A stretch of 21,117 nt of DNA from SVTX01 sp045658225 (GTDB taxonomy: Bacteria > Bacillota > Clostridia > Oscillospirales > CAG-272): positions 1 to 21,117 of the forward strand of contig JAZOUO010000101.1 in assembly GCA_045658225.1 (NCBI GenBank), given 5' to 3'. Shown here piece by piece: positions 7,424-15,001 of the stretch. The notes under the pieces were generated by a model that saw only the letters and a program-made list of their open reading frames with translations, was not told where the DNA came from and made no database searches. Each line of letters opens with the position of its first letter. Positions within the stretch are counted from its first letter, which is position 1. Both the position numbers and the translations under genes were made by a program.

Positions 7424-8281
7424 ATGAAAAAAATTCACAACATCATAGGTATAGACGTCGGAGGAAGTACCACGAAAATTGTGGGCTTTAAGATAGACGA
7501 GGGCAAGAACAGGGAAATGATATCCCCACTTTTTGTGCGCGCAACCGATCCGATTACGTCAATATACGGCGCATTCGGTAAATTTACAACCGAGAACAAC
7601 CTTAATCTCGAGGACATAGACAAAGTGATGGTCACGGGCGTGGGAGCAACTCACATGCAAAAACCCATATATTCTCTTACCAGCCAAAAGGTACCCGAGT
7701 TTGATGCTGCAGGCATTGGCGGTCTCTATCTTTCGGGACTTGACGAAGCCGTCGTCGTAAGCATGGGCACGGGTACAGCGCTAGTCCATGCCAAGAAAAA
7801 CGGAAGTAATATAGAAACAAACTATCTCGGCGGCACAGGTGTCGGCGGAGGTACGCTCTTGGGACTTACCAAGAAAATGACAGGGGTTAACACCGTCGAG
7901 CATATCGAGGAGTTGTGTCAGAACGGATCGCTTGACAATATCGACCTCCGCGTAAAGGATATCTCTAAAAACGCACAGTTTACGGGAGTCAATGAAAACC
8001 TCACGGCGTCCAATTTCGGCAAGCTCTCGGATATGGCAACAGCAGGTGATATAGCTCTTGGAGTTGCTAATATGGTGGCGGAAACTATCGCTATGATGGC
8101 TGTGTTTACAGCGCGCGGACTTGGACTTGAAAACGTGGTATTGATTGGAAACCTCACCACAATCGCCCCTGTAAGAGATGTATTCAACAATCTCGATTCA
8201 TTTGGCATAAACTTTATTATCCCCGAAAACGCAAGCTTTGGTACAGTAATCGGCGCGGCGCTGTACGGAGAAAGAAACTAA
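7424..8281 (+). CDS. coaW: Type II pantothenate kinase
   Basis: This 285-residue protein is an acetate/sugar-kinase-fold enzyme of the type II pantothenate kinase (Fumble/CoaW) family. It phosphorylates pantothenate with ATP, the first committed step of coenzyme A synthesis. The N-terminal phosphate-binding motif GIDVGGSTTKIV spans residues 9-20. The glycine-rich adenosine-side motifs follow: SMGTGTALV (about 113-121), then GGTGVGGGTLLGL (about 136-148). The C-terminal GAALYGERN is typical of the fold. It is slightly longer than the roughly 267-residue Staphylococcus aureus enzyme. AAAGGA precedes the ATG by about 11 nt. It begins a two-gene unit with the M48 protease gene, which starts 20 nt after its stop. 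The nearby acyl-CoA synthetase consumes CoA, but the two are not in the same operon. Confidence 0.92.
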   Translation: MKKIHNIIGIDVGGSTTKIVGFKIDEGKNREMISPLFVRATDPITSIYGAFGKFTTENNLNLEDIDKVMVTGVGATHMQKPIYSLTSQKVPEFDAAGIGGLYLSGLDEAVVVSMGTGTALVHAKKNGSNIETNYLGGTGVGGGTLLGLTKKMTGVNTVEHIEELCQNGSLDNIDLRVKDISKNAQFTGVNENLTASNFGKLSDMATAGDIALGVANMVAETIAMMAVFTARGLGLENVVLIGNLTTIAPVRDVFNNLDSFGINFIIPENASFGTVIGAALYGERN

Positions 8282-8301
8282 ATTTCACGAGGTGAATTGT
8301 T

Positions 8302-9528
8302 ATGACATTCAAAATTATTTTTATTGTCTGCGCGCTTTTAGGCGGAGCATACTCAATAATTCTGAATATAGTTAAGTACCGTTCGGCAAACAATCCTACG
8401 CCCGAAAATCTCTCCGACGTATATGACGCGGAAACCTATGAGAAATGGAAGGCGTACAGTGCGGAGCATTGCCGTCTTGATATAATATCGTCGTCTATCT
8501 CCTGCGCACTTACTCTCGCGCTGTTGATAAGCAACGCATACTCGGCTATTGCGAACATTTTTCCTAACTTTTTCTGGCAATTATTTTCCGTTGTTATCCT
8601 TGAGGTAGTTATAGGCGCAATCGTTGAAACTGTTATTGGCTACATAAATACGATGAAAATCGAGCAGAAGTACGGATTTAACCGTTCAACGATCAAGACC
8701 TTTATTTTTGACAGAATACGCTCTATATTGCTCAGCGCAATTATTTCCTTTGGACTTGCATATCTTATATATGCGATCCACTCGCTGACAGGAAACTTTA
8801 TAATAGTTGTTTTTGCAGCAGTTATGCTTGCAATTACTCTGCTCGCGACATTCCTGTTCCCATACCTCAGCAGAATAGGCAACAAATTCACACCTCTTGA
8901 GGATGGGGAACTCAAAGAAAAGCTTATGGAGCTTCTCACAAAGCACGGATACAAGGTAAGAGCCATTGAGGTAATGGACGCATCTCGCAGAACCACTAAG
9001 CTCAACGCGTATATTGCGGGATTTGGCAAGAGCAAGACTATCGTGCTTTACGACAATCTTCTGAATGCAATGAGCACCGACGAAATATGCGCTGTATTTG
9101 CTCACGAGCTCGGCCACGGCATTCACAAGCACGTACTTAAAAGACAACTTTTGAGCACCGGATATCTGCTTGTTCTTGCCACTACGGTTTGGCTTATAAT
9201 CAGCTATCCCGAAATATATAGGGAGTTCGGATTTGGTGGCGTAAACTACGGCTTTGCTTACATACTTACGGGCATAGCAATAAGCATCATTCAGCCCGCT
9301 ATCAATCTCGTTATCAATGCGTCAAGCCGTGCTCACGAATATGAGGCAGACCGTCAGGCAGTATCCGAGGGATACGGCGAGGCTATGATAAGCGCGTTCA
9401 AAAAGCTTGCAAGAGACAATTTTTCACATCTTGCGCCCTCGCGCATCAACGTCGTACTTGAATACAGTCATCCTCCTATGAGCGAGCGAGTAGCCGCCGT
9501 AGAAAAGGAAATGACAAGAAAAAAATAA
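8302..9528 (+). CDS. M48-family membrane zinc metallopeptidase (Ste24/HtpX-like)
   Basis: This 408-residue integral membrane protease resembles the Ste24 CAAX-protease branch of family M48. It has an N-terminal membrane segment (about 4-24), a charged region, segments near 61-86, 92-114, 142-160 and 165-188, then the catalytic domain and two further segments (about 286-301 and 316-338). The zinc motif is HELGH at 268-272 (FAHELGHGIHKH). The third ligand is most likely E346 in SRAHEYEADRQA (342-353), and the C-terminal HPPMSERVAAVEKE (390-403) is also typical. Bacteria do not generally use CAAX prenylation, so a role in membrane-protein turnover is more likely, as for HtpX; the substrate is unknown. 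GAGGTG lies 7 nt before the ATG. It follows coaW after 20 nt and is probably cotranscribed. No strong terminator follows, only a weak AT-rich repeat. Confidence 0.9.
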   Translation: MTFKIIFIVCALLGGAYSIILNIVKYRSANNPTPENLSDVYDAETYEKWKAYSAEHCRLDIISSSISCALTLALLISNAYSAIANIFPNFFWQLFSVVILEVVIGAIVETVIGYINTMKIEQKYGFNRSTIKTFIFDRIRSILLSAIISFGLAYLIYAIHSLTGNFIIVVFAAVMLAITLLATFLFPYLSRIGNKFTPLEDGELKEKLMELLTKHGYKVRAIEVMDASRRTTKLNAYIAGFGKSKTIVLYDNLLNAMSTDEICAVFAHELGHGIHKHVLKRQLLSTGYLLVLATTVWLIISYPEIYREFGFGGVNYGFAYILTGIAISIIQPAINLVINASSRAHEYEADRQAVSEGYGEAMISAFKKLARDNFSHLAPSRINVVLEYSHPPMSERVAAVEKEMTRKK

Positions 9529-9538
9529 GAATATCTTA

Positions 9539-9556
9539 ATTAAACGTATGTTTAAT
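9539..9556. repeat. AT-rich inverted repeat ahead of alaS promoter
   Basis: ATTAAAC and GTTTAAT form a perfect 7-bp inverted repeat around GTAT, ending 4 bp upstream of the alaS -35 box. It could be a weak end for the coaW-M48 transcript or a protein-binding site next to the promoter. There is no T-tract that would make it a clear terminator. Confidence 0.4.
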
Positions 9557-9559
9557 CTC

Positions 9560-9588
9560 TTGACTTATCAGGAGTCTGGTGATATAAT
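9560..9588 (+). promoter_or_regulatory. alaS: Sigma-A promoter for alaS
   Basis: -35 TTGACT (9560-9565), a 17-bp spacer and -10 TATAAT (9583-9588) give a predicted start near 9595. The leader is only about 32 nt, too short for a T-box, which is a common control element of aminoacyl-tRNA synthetase genes in Firmicutes. No T-box structure is seen. Confidence 0.8.
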
Positions 9589-9626
9589 TATATGGTTAAT
9601 GTAAAATTTGAAAGGACATAAATTTC

Positions 9627-12254
9627 ATGCAGTGGACATCACTTAACGACCTCAGAGAGAAATATCTTTCATTCTTTGAATCAAAGGGACATCTTCGTCT
9701 CCCTTCATATCCCCTCGTTCCTCAGGGCGACAAGTCGCTCCTTCTTATAAACTCGGGTATGGCGCCTATGAAAAAGTTCTTCACAGGCGAGGTTGAGCCC
9801 CCCTGTAAGCGCGTCACCACGTGTCAGAAGTGTATCCGTACACCCGACCTTGAGCGCGTAGGACACACCGCGCGTCACGGTACGTTCTTCGAGATGCTCG
9901 GAAACTTCTCGTTCGGCGACTACTTTAAGGACGAGGCTATTCCGTGGGCTTGGGAGTTCCTCACCGAAACTCTTGAAATTCCCACAGACCTTCTTTGGCC
10001 CTCGATTTACGAGAACGACGAGGAAGCATACGAAATTTGGGTAAATAAGATTGGAGTTGACCCCGCGCACGTAGTTCGTCTTGGCAAGGCAGACAACTTC
10101 TGGGAGCACGGAAGCGGTCCCTGCGGTCCTTGCTCGGAGATATATTTCGACCGCGGACTCAAGTACGGCTGCGGCTCTCCCGACTGTAAGCCCGGCTGTG
10201 ACTGTGACAGATTTATGGAGATCTGGAACAACGTATTCTCGCAGTTCAACAACGACGGACACGGCAACTACACCGAGCTTGCTCAGAAGAATATCGATAC
10301 GGGTATGGGACTTGAAAGACTTGCTTGCGTAATGCAGGGAGTTGACAATATGTTCGAGGTAGACTCTATCCGTAAGGTAATAGACAAGACCTGTGAGATA
10401 GCAGGCAAGAGATACGGCGACAACGCGGAGAACGACATTTCTATCCGAGTTGTGACCGACCACTCCAGAAGCGCAATGTTTATGATAAGCGACGGCGTTA
10501 TTCCTTCAAACGAGGGAAGAGGCTACGTTCTCCGCCGTATTATCCGCCGCGCTTGCCGTCACGGAAAGCTGCTTGGCATAAACCATCCTTTCCTTGTTGA
10601 TACCGTGACCGTAGCAATAAACGAAAGCTGCAATGCTTACCCCGAGCTTGAGCAGAAGCGCGACTATATACTCAAGGTTATTTCTATGGAGGAGGAGAGA
10701 TTTGACGCGACTGTTGACGCAGGTCTTTCCATTCTTTCCGACCTTATCCGCGGCGCAGTTGCAGAGAATGCGGACGTAATCTCGGGCGAAGAGGTATTCA
10801 AGCTTTACGATACGTTTGGCTTCCCGATAGACCTCACACGCGAAATCGCGGCAGAGAGCAATCTCAAGATTGACGAGGCGAAGTTCCTTGAACTTATGCA
10901 GCAGCAGAAGGTCCGCGCAAGAGAGGCAAGAGCTAATATAGGCGGTTGGGACGAGTCCTCAAAGTCTATGCTCTCCGACCTTGAAAAAACGCAGTTTACA
11001 GGCTATACGGATTTCAGAAGCACCGCCAAGGTAATCGCTATTATGGGCGAGGAGGGAATTGTTGATTCTATTTCCGAGGGCGATTGCTCCATTATCCTTG
11101 ACCGCACACCCTTCTATGGTGAGGGAGGCGGACAGGTAGGCGATACAGGCACTATATACTGCGACGGATTCATCGCAAACGTATATGATACAAAGAAAAC
11201 TGACGGTGTTTATATTCACCTCTGCACAGTTGTAAACGGAACCCTCAAGGTTGGCGACACAGTCACCGCAGACATTGAGGACGCAAGACGTATGGCTATC
11301 TGCCGTAATCACTCTGCAGCTCACTTGCTTCAGGCGGCTCTCCGTACAGTCCTTGGCAACCACGTTGAGCAGGCAGGCTCGTACGTAAACGACGATGTTT
11401 GCAGATTTGACTTTACTCACTTTGCCGCCCTCACATCCGAGGAAATAGCAAAGGTCGAGGCTCTCGTTAATATCAACATTCTCGCGGCAAACGAAATAAT
11501 TACGATGGAAACCGACATCGAGACCGCAAGAGCAAACGGCGCTATGGCGCTCTTTGGCGAAAAGTACGGCTCAGTTGTGCGTATGGTTAAGATGGGCAGC
11601 TTCTCGACAGAGCTTTGTGGAGGCACACATTGCAATAACACGGGCAAGGTTGGTCTCTTTAAGATAATCTCCGAGTCCAGCGTTGCGGCAGGTGTTCGTC
11701 GTATAGAAGCGGTCACAGGTCTTGGCGTGCTTAAGCTTATCGCAAACAAGGACGCGCTTATCGCAGAGACCGCAGCAGAGCTTAAGGTTCAAAACCCCGC
11801 GGATATCGCAAAGAAAGCGACTGCGCTTCAGGGCGAGATATCCTCTATGAAGAAGGAGATCGAGGCTCTTAACAATAAGATTGCAGGCTCAAAGCTTGGT
11901 GACGTGCTTGCGGGCGCTGTTTCAGTTGGCTCTGTAAAGCTTGTGACAACGGCTCTTGATATGGAAATAGATGCGGCAAGAAGCCTTACGGACAAGATAA
12001 AGGCAGACTGTCCCGACACAGTTGCAGTAATCGCAGTCAAGGCAAACGGCAAGCTCAACTTTATCGCAGTTGCAGGTAAGGACGCAGTTGCTAGAGGTGC
12101 GCACGCAGGTAAGCTCGTAGGAGCAGTTGCTTCCGTCACAGGCGGTAAGGGCGGCGGACGCCCCGACTCTGCTATGGCAGGCGGCGCAGATCACTCCAAG
12201 ATAAACGATGCACTCGAAAGTGCAAAGTCTGTTCTTGAAGGTATGCTTAAATAA
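9627..12254 (+). CDS. alaS: Alanine-tRNA ligase
   Basis: This 875-residue protein is a full-length class II alanyl-tRNA synthetase, which charges tRNA-Ala and edits mischarged Ser/Gly (EC 6.1.1.7). The catalytic core occupies the N-terminus, with FFTGEVEPPCKRVTTCQKCIR at about 51-71 and FFEMLGNFSFGDYF at 87-100. A Cys-rich GCGSPDCKPGCDC insertion lies near 184. The tRNA-recognition region follows, then the editing domain with the zinc motifs HSAAH (about 562-566) and CGGTH (about 664-668). The C-Ala domain ends near GGKGGGRPDSAMAGG, just before the C-terminus. Length and domain order match the family. AAAGGA lies upstream of the ATG. It has its own promoter. RqcH-type quality control needs Ala-tRNA, and rqcH lies about 2.3 kb away, but in a divergent unit. 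Confidence 0.97.
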   Translation: MQWTSLNDLREKYLSFFESKGHLRLPSYPLVPQGDKSLLLINSGMAPMKKFFTGEVEPPCKRVTTCQKCIRTPDLERVGHTARHGTFFEMLGNFSFGDYFKDEAIPWAWEFLTETLEIPTDLLWPSIYENDEEAYEIWVNKIGVDPAHVVRLGKADNFWEHGSGPCGPCSEIYFDRGLKYGCGSPDCKPGCDCDRFMEIWNNVFSQFNNDGHGNYTELAQKNIDTGMGLERLACVMQGVDNMFEVDSIRKVIDKTCEIAGKRYGDNAENDISIRVVTDHSRSAMFMISDGVIPSNEGRGYVLRRIIRRACRHGKLLGINHPFLVDTVTVAINESCNAYPELEQKRDYILKVISMEEERFDATVDAGLSILSDLIRGAVAENADVISGEEVFKLYDTFGFPIDLTREIAAESNLKIDEAKFLELMQQQKVRAREARANIGGWDESSKSMLSDLEKTQFTGYTDFRSTAKVIAIMGEEGIVDSISEGDCSIILDRTPFYGEGGGQVGDTGTIYCDGFIANVYDTKKTDGVYIHLCTVVNGTLKVGDTVTADIEDARRMAICRNHSAAHLLQAALRTVLGNHVEQAGSYVNDDVCRFDFTHFAALTSEEIAKVEALVNINILAANEIITMETDIETARANGAMALFGEKYGSVVRMVKMGSFSTELCGGTHCNNTGKVGLFKIISESSVAAGVRRIEAVTGLGVLKLIANKDALIAETAAELKVQNPADIAKKATALQGEISSMKKEIEALNNKIAGSKLGDVLAGAVSVGSVKLVTTALDMEIDAARSLTDKIKADCPDTVAVIAVKANGKLNFIAVAGKDAVARGAHAGKLVGAVASVTGGKGGGRPDSAMAGGADHSKINDALESAKSVLEGMLK

Positions 12255-12270
12255 TAATTAAATGGGATAT

Positions 12271-12430
12271 GCGAGGGGGAGAAACTTCTTCCAAGAAGTT
12301 TCCCCCCCTCGGGCTCCCCCATTTCAAGAACTTTACAAAAAACTACTGAATTTTACAGTAGTCATTTTTTGAGAAAGCTTTTGAAAGAGGGTGCGGGAGA
12401 AAACTTTTCTCGAAAAGTTTTCTCCCGCAT
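12271..12430. repeat. Composite near-palindromic intergenic element (nested hairpins)
   Basis: This roughly 160-bp element fills most of the gap between convergent alaS and rpe. Left hairpin: 12273-12310, about 17 pairs with one mismatch. Right hairpin: 12392-12429, a perfect 18-bp stem. Both have the pattern G-run, AGAAA(A)CTT, then its complement and a C-run. Inside them, 12322-12334 (TTTCAAGAACTTT) matches the complement of 12374-12386 at 11 of 13 positions, and A/T runs continue symmetrically into the central hairpin at 12342-12362. The whole unit is thus an imperfect inverted duplication about its centre. It could be a MITE- or REP-like repeat, or a double terminator for convergent genes. 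Confidence 0.75.
12342..12371 (+). terminator. Terminator after alaS, centre of the palindromic element
   Basis: A 7-bp stem ACTACTG/CAGTAGT (12342-12348 with 12356-12362) and 7-nt loop are followed by CATTTTTT. This gives a standard Rho-independent terminator for the plus strand. The A-rich sequence before the stem gives a T-run on the minus strand too, so it may also end the rpe transcript. Confidence 0.8.
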
Positions 12431-12441
12431 TCCTTCTTAGA

Positions 12442-13113
12442 TCAACCTTTATACGGATTTTCCGCTGCCGATTCTTTCATTGCCTGAATGACAGTTCTGG
12501 GCTTTTTGGACTTGAATATCGCCGAACCGGCAACAATAATATTTGCGCCCGCGCTGGTGACAAGTCCGATATTTTCGGGCTTTATGCCGCCGTCAACCTC
12601 TATATCAATGTCAATTCCGCGCTCGGAGATATACTTTTTGAGCGCGTGTACCTTGTCAAGCGTTTCGGGTATAAGCGACTGACCGCCAAAGCCGGGCTCG
12701 ACTGTCATAATAAGCGCCATATCTATGTACTCAACAAGAGGGTAGAGATATTCAACGGGAGTATTGGGTGAGATAGCCACGCCGACCTTCATTTCATACG
12801 AGCGTATAAGGTTGATGACCGACATAGGATTCTCACAAGCCTCGTAGTGAATGGTTATACTGTCCGCGCCCGCCTTAACAAAGCGGTCTATATATCGCTC
12901 GGGACGCTTTATCATAAGATGCACATCAAAAAACATGTCCGTACCCTTACGAATACAAGCTATAACGTCGGGGCCAAATGTAATATTGGGCACAAATGCG
13001 CCGTCCATTACGTCAAGGTGAAGATATTTTGCTCCTGCGTCTCTGACTCTTTTAATTTCCGTGTTCAGAGTGGAGAAATCCGCCGAAAGAAGTGAGGGAG
13101 CTATGTAGATCAT
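12442..13113 (-). CDS. rpe: Ribulose-phosphate 3-epimerase
   Basis: This 223-residue TIM-barrel enzyme interconverts ribulose 5-phosphate and xylulose 5-phosphate in the pentose phosphate pathway. The N-terminus IAPSLLSADF (4-13) is characteristic. Metal ligands are visible at H32 and D34 (HLDVMDG), H65 (DVHLMI) and D174 (EVDGGIKPENI); D34 and D174 are also the expected acid-base residues. The phosphate-binding segments EPGFGGQ (139-145) and GSAIF (about 197-201) are present. Length is normal for the family. GGCGG precedes the ATG. It is separated by 165 nt from ispF upstream, and no convincing promoter is seen in that gap, so it may depend on read-through from the long minus-strand cluster. 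With rpiB in the same cluster, both ribulose 5-phosphate interconversions are encoded together. Confidence 0.96.
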   Translation of the reverse strand: MIYIAPSLLSADFSTLNTEIKRVRDAGAKYLHLDVMDGAFVPNITFGPDVIACIRKGTDMFFDVHLMIKRPERYIDRFVKAGADSITIHYEACENPMSVINLIRSYEMKVGVAISPNTPVEYLYPLVEYIDMALIMTVEPGFGGQSLIPETLDKVHALKKYISERGIDIDIEVDGGIKPENIGLVTSAGANIIVAGSAIFKSKKPRTVIQAMKESAAENPYKG

Positions 13114-13207
13114 AATAAACCGCCTTTCTTTATAGGTTTGGGAATATCGAAATTTGTAGAATAAAGTAAAAATCCGTCATACAATGTAATTGTAAGGAAA
13201 CGCCGCG

Positions 13208-13261
13208 CCCCAAGTCCGAGACGTTCAAAAGACAGAATGTGAGGGAATATATGTCTTGGGG
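13208..13261 (-). other. Potential structured spacer between ispF and rpe
   Basis: The 165-nt spacer (13114-13278) holds no gene I can support. It has two overlapping complementary pairs: CCCCAAG/CTTGGGG (13208-13214 with 13255-13261) and AAGACA/TGTCTT (13229-13234 with 13252-13257). They share 13255-13257, so they cannot both form. Farther on toward rpe there is a small repeat TACAAT/ATTGTA (13180-13185 with 13189-13194). This could be a leader RNA or chance; no T-tract or known riboswitch pattern is seen. Confidence 0.25.
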
Positions 13262-13278
13262 GACGGTGATAACATATC

Positions 13279-13752
13279 TTACAGTTTTTCAATCAGACAA
13301 ACAGCGTGAGCAGCAATTCCAAGACCTTGTCCCGTAAAGCCAAGCTTTTCCTCGGTGGTAGCCTTTACGCTGATATTTTCCTTGTCTGTGCCAAGCGCAT
13401 CCGCGAGCTTTTCCCTCATCATATCAATGTGAGGGGAGAGCTTTGGCGCTTGCGCTATGACTGTTGAATCAATATTTACTATTTTGTATCCGTGCTCGCG
13501 CAGCTTGTCTGCAACTCTGCGGGCAAGCACAAGACTGTCCGCGCCCTCATATTCGGGGGAGTTGTCGGGAAACAGCTTGCCAATGTCGCCAAGAGCCGCC
13601 GCGCCGAGAAGCGCGTCCATTATCGCGTGAGTCAGAACGTCCGCGTCAGAGTGACCGAGAAGCCCCAAATCGTACGGAATATCCACACCGCCTATTATGC
13701 ATTTTCTGCCAGGGACGAGTCTGTGAACGTCATATCCGTGACCTATTCTCAT
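13279..13752 (-). CDS. ispF: 2-C-methyl-D-erythritol 2,4-cyclodiphosphate synthase
   Basis: This 157-residue trimeric enzyme cyclises CDP-methylerythritol 2-phosphate, releasing CMP, in the MEP route to isoprenoid precursors (EC 4.6.1.12). The N-terminus MRIGHGYDVHRL carries metal ligands D8 and H10, with H42 as the third (SDADVLTHAIMDALLG). The conserved KATTEEKLGFTGQGLGI segment near 129-145 holds the Thr-Glu pair at the substrate site. Length is standard. The ATG overlaps the ispD stop codon as ATGA (13749-13752), with GAGGA 6 nt upstream, so the two are translationally coupled. The ispD-ispF pairing is common in bacteria, and some species have them fused; here they are separate proteins. 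Confidence 0.97.
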   Translation of the reverse strand: MRIGHGYDVHRLVPGRKCIIGGVDIPYDLGLLGHSDADVLTHAIMDALLGAAALGDIGKLFPDNSPEYEGADSLVLARRVADKLREHGYKIVNIDSTVIAQAPKLSPHIDMMREKLADALGTDKENISVKATTEEKLGFTGQGLGIAAHAVCLIEKL

Positions 13753-14522
13753 TTTGTTTCCTCTTTTCTTGCTTCAAGAATAGCCTTGGCAATTATCATA
13801 TCAATAGGCTCGGTTATCTTGATGTTTTCCCGAGAGCCATCAACAAGCTTTACGGGAATTTTTATATGCTCAAGCAACATACAGTCGTCGGTTGCCTCAA
13901 AATTTTCTTCCTTTGCAACGTATGCCGCCGCGCGATATGCGTTAACGGGGAACACCTGAGGAGTCTGAGCCTGATAAGTAAATTTGCGCTCGGGCGTGGA
14001 GTCGATATATTTGTTTTTGTCGCTTATCTTTACAGTATCCACCGCTTTTATAGCAAGAGTTGCCGCGCCGTACAGATATGCACCTCGGCACACGTCAACT
14101 ATAAGCTCGGGGGTAATAAGACATCTCGCTGCATCGTGAATACAAACATATTTTGACTTTTTGGACACTGCATCCTGTCCACATCTCGCAGACTCCTGAC
14201 GCGACTCACCGCCCTCTATAACAGAGAATGGCTTTGTTATGCCGTACTTTTCGGGAAAATCAGCATAGAGAGAAATCTCGTCTGCCTTTGCCACGAGAAT
14301 TATTTCATTTATACATTCAGCGGCTTCAAACGCCATAACCGTTCTTGCAACTATCGGCATTCCCTCAAGCTCCAAAAACTGCTTTGTCGAGCCCTCGCCC
14401 ATACGAGTGGACGAGCCTGCCGCCAAGATTATAGCCGAGGTGAATTTTCTTGGATATTCATTTCCACCAATAGCGCGCAACACGTTGGCTATCTTATGCG
14501 CCTTGTCGGTACGTTCAGACAT
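13749..14522 (-). CDS. ispD: 2-C-methyl-D-erythritol 4-phosphate cytidylyltransferase
   Basis: This 257-residue nucleotidyltransferase attaches CMP to methylerythritol 4-phosphate in the MEP pathway (EC 2.7.7.60). The signature LAAGSSTRMG spans 33-42, with the expected catalytic R40 and K47 (KQFLEL). GGESRQESA, CIHDAARC and TPQVF follow in family order. The reading frame is open well upstream into rpiB, but AAAGGA stands 8 nt before the ATG at 14522, which lies 19 nt past the rpiB stop, so this start is chosen. It leaves about 20 extra polar residues (MSERTDKAHKIANVLRAIGG) ahead of the catalytic domain compared with E. coli IspD. There is no other in-frame ATG before the signature. It is coupled to ispF by a 4-nt ATGA overlap. 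Confidence 0.95.
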   Translation of the reverse strand: MSERTDKAHKIANVLRAIGGNEYPRKFTSAIILAAGSSTRMGEGSTKQFLELEGMPIVARTVMAFEAAECINEIILVAKADEISLYADFPEKYGITKPFSVIEGGESRQESARCGQDAVSKKSKYVCIHDAARCLITPELIVDVCRGAYLYGAATLAIKAVDTVKISDKNKYIDSTPERKFTYQAQTPQVFPVNAYRAAAYVAKEENFEATDDCMLLEHIKIPVKLVDGSRENIKITEPIDMIIAKAILEARKEETK

Positions 14523-14541
14523 AGTAATTGTCCTTTCAAAA

Positions 14542-14994
14542 TCAGTTAGCTTTTTCAATATCTGCGAGCATCTGCACTCTAACCTCATGTCTGCCGCCGA
14601 GATACTCGGTGTCGATAAAGAGATCTGCAAGGTCACAAGCAAGTCCCGCGCCAACAACACGCTCGCCAATACAGAGCACGTTTGCGTTGTTGTGCATTCT
14701 TGTCATTCTTGCTGAGAAAGTATCCGAGCAGCACGCCGCACGGATTCCATTGTGCTTGTTTGCCGCCATGGACATTCCAATACCAGTGCCACAGACAAGT
14801 ATGCCAAGCTCTGCCTCGCCCGCCTGAATTTTTTTGCAGAGAGCTATCGCATAGTCGGGGTAGCTACAGGAATCAGTGGTATACGTTCCAACATCGATTA
14901 CCTCAACACCGCGTGCATTCAAATGCTCAATTACCTTTAATTTAAGGGAGAGACCTGCATGGTCCGAGCCCATTACTATCTTCTTTGTTGCCAT
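14542..14994 (-). CDS. rpiB: Ribose-5-phosphate isomerase B
   Basis: This 150-residue RpiB/LacAB-family isomerase interconverts ribose 5-phosphate and ribulose 5-phosphate. GSDHAG at 9-14 supplies D11 and H12. The catalytic cysteine is C68 in VCGTGIGMS (67-75), matching RpiB C66 of E. coli, and H101 in RMHNNANVL matches its base. R143-type sugar-phosphate contacts are plausible in the C-terminal GGRHEVRV. LacA/LacB galactose-6-phosphate isomerases are related, but they occur in pairs in lac operons, so RpiB is preferred. The gene begins 7 nt after tsaB and ends 19 nt before ispD. AAAGG lies upstream of the ATG. Confidence 0.95.
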   Translation of the reverse strand: MATKKIVMGSDHAGLSLKLKVIEHLNARGVEVIDVGTYTTDSCSYPDYAIALCKKIQAGEAELGILVCGTGIGMSMAANKHNGIRAACCSDTFSARMTRMHNNANVLCIGERVVGAGLACDLADLFIDTEYLGGRHEVRVQMLADIEKAN

Positions 14995-15001
14995 TTTTCT
15001 A

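Noticed and set aside
8302..9528. CAAX prenyl-processing system
   Set aside because: Although the protein resembles Ste24, no prenyltransferase or CAAX-ending protein is seen here, so a general membrane protease is the safer call.
9589..9626. T-box leader for alaS
   Set aside because: The promoter leaves only about 32 nt before the ATG, and no T-box sequence or antiterminator structure is present.
9705..10463. Long minus-strand open frame (252 codons) inside alaS
   Set aside because: It is a shadow of the alaS catalytic core, which is unmistakable on the plus strand; no promoter or family signal supports it.
13110..13292. Possible 60-codon minus-strand gene between ispF and rpe
   Set aside because: It would need a TTG start inside the end of ispF, overlaps the rpe start codon, has no clear ribosome binding site and no recognisable motif.
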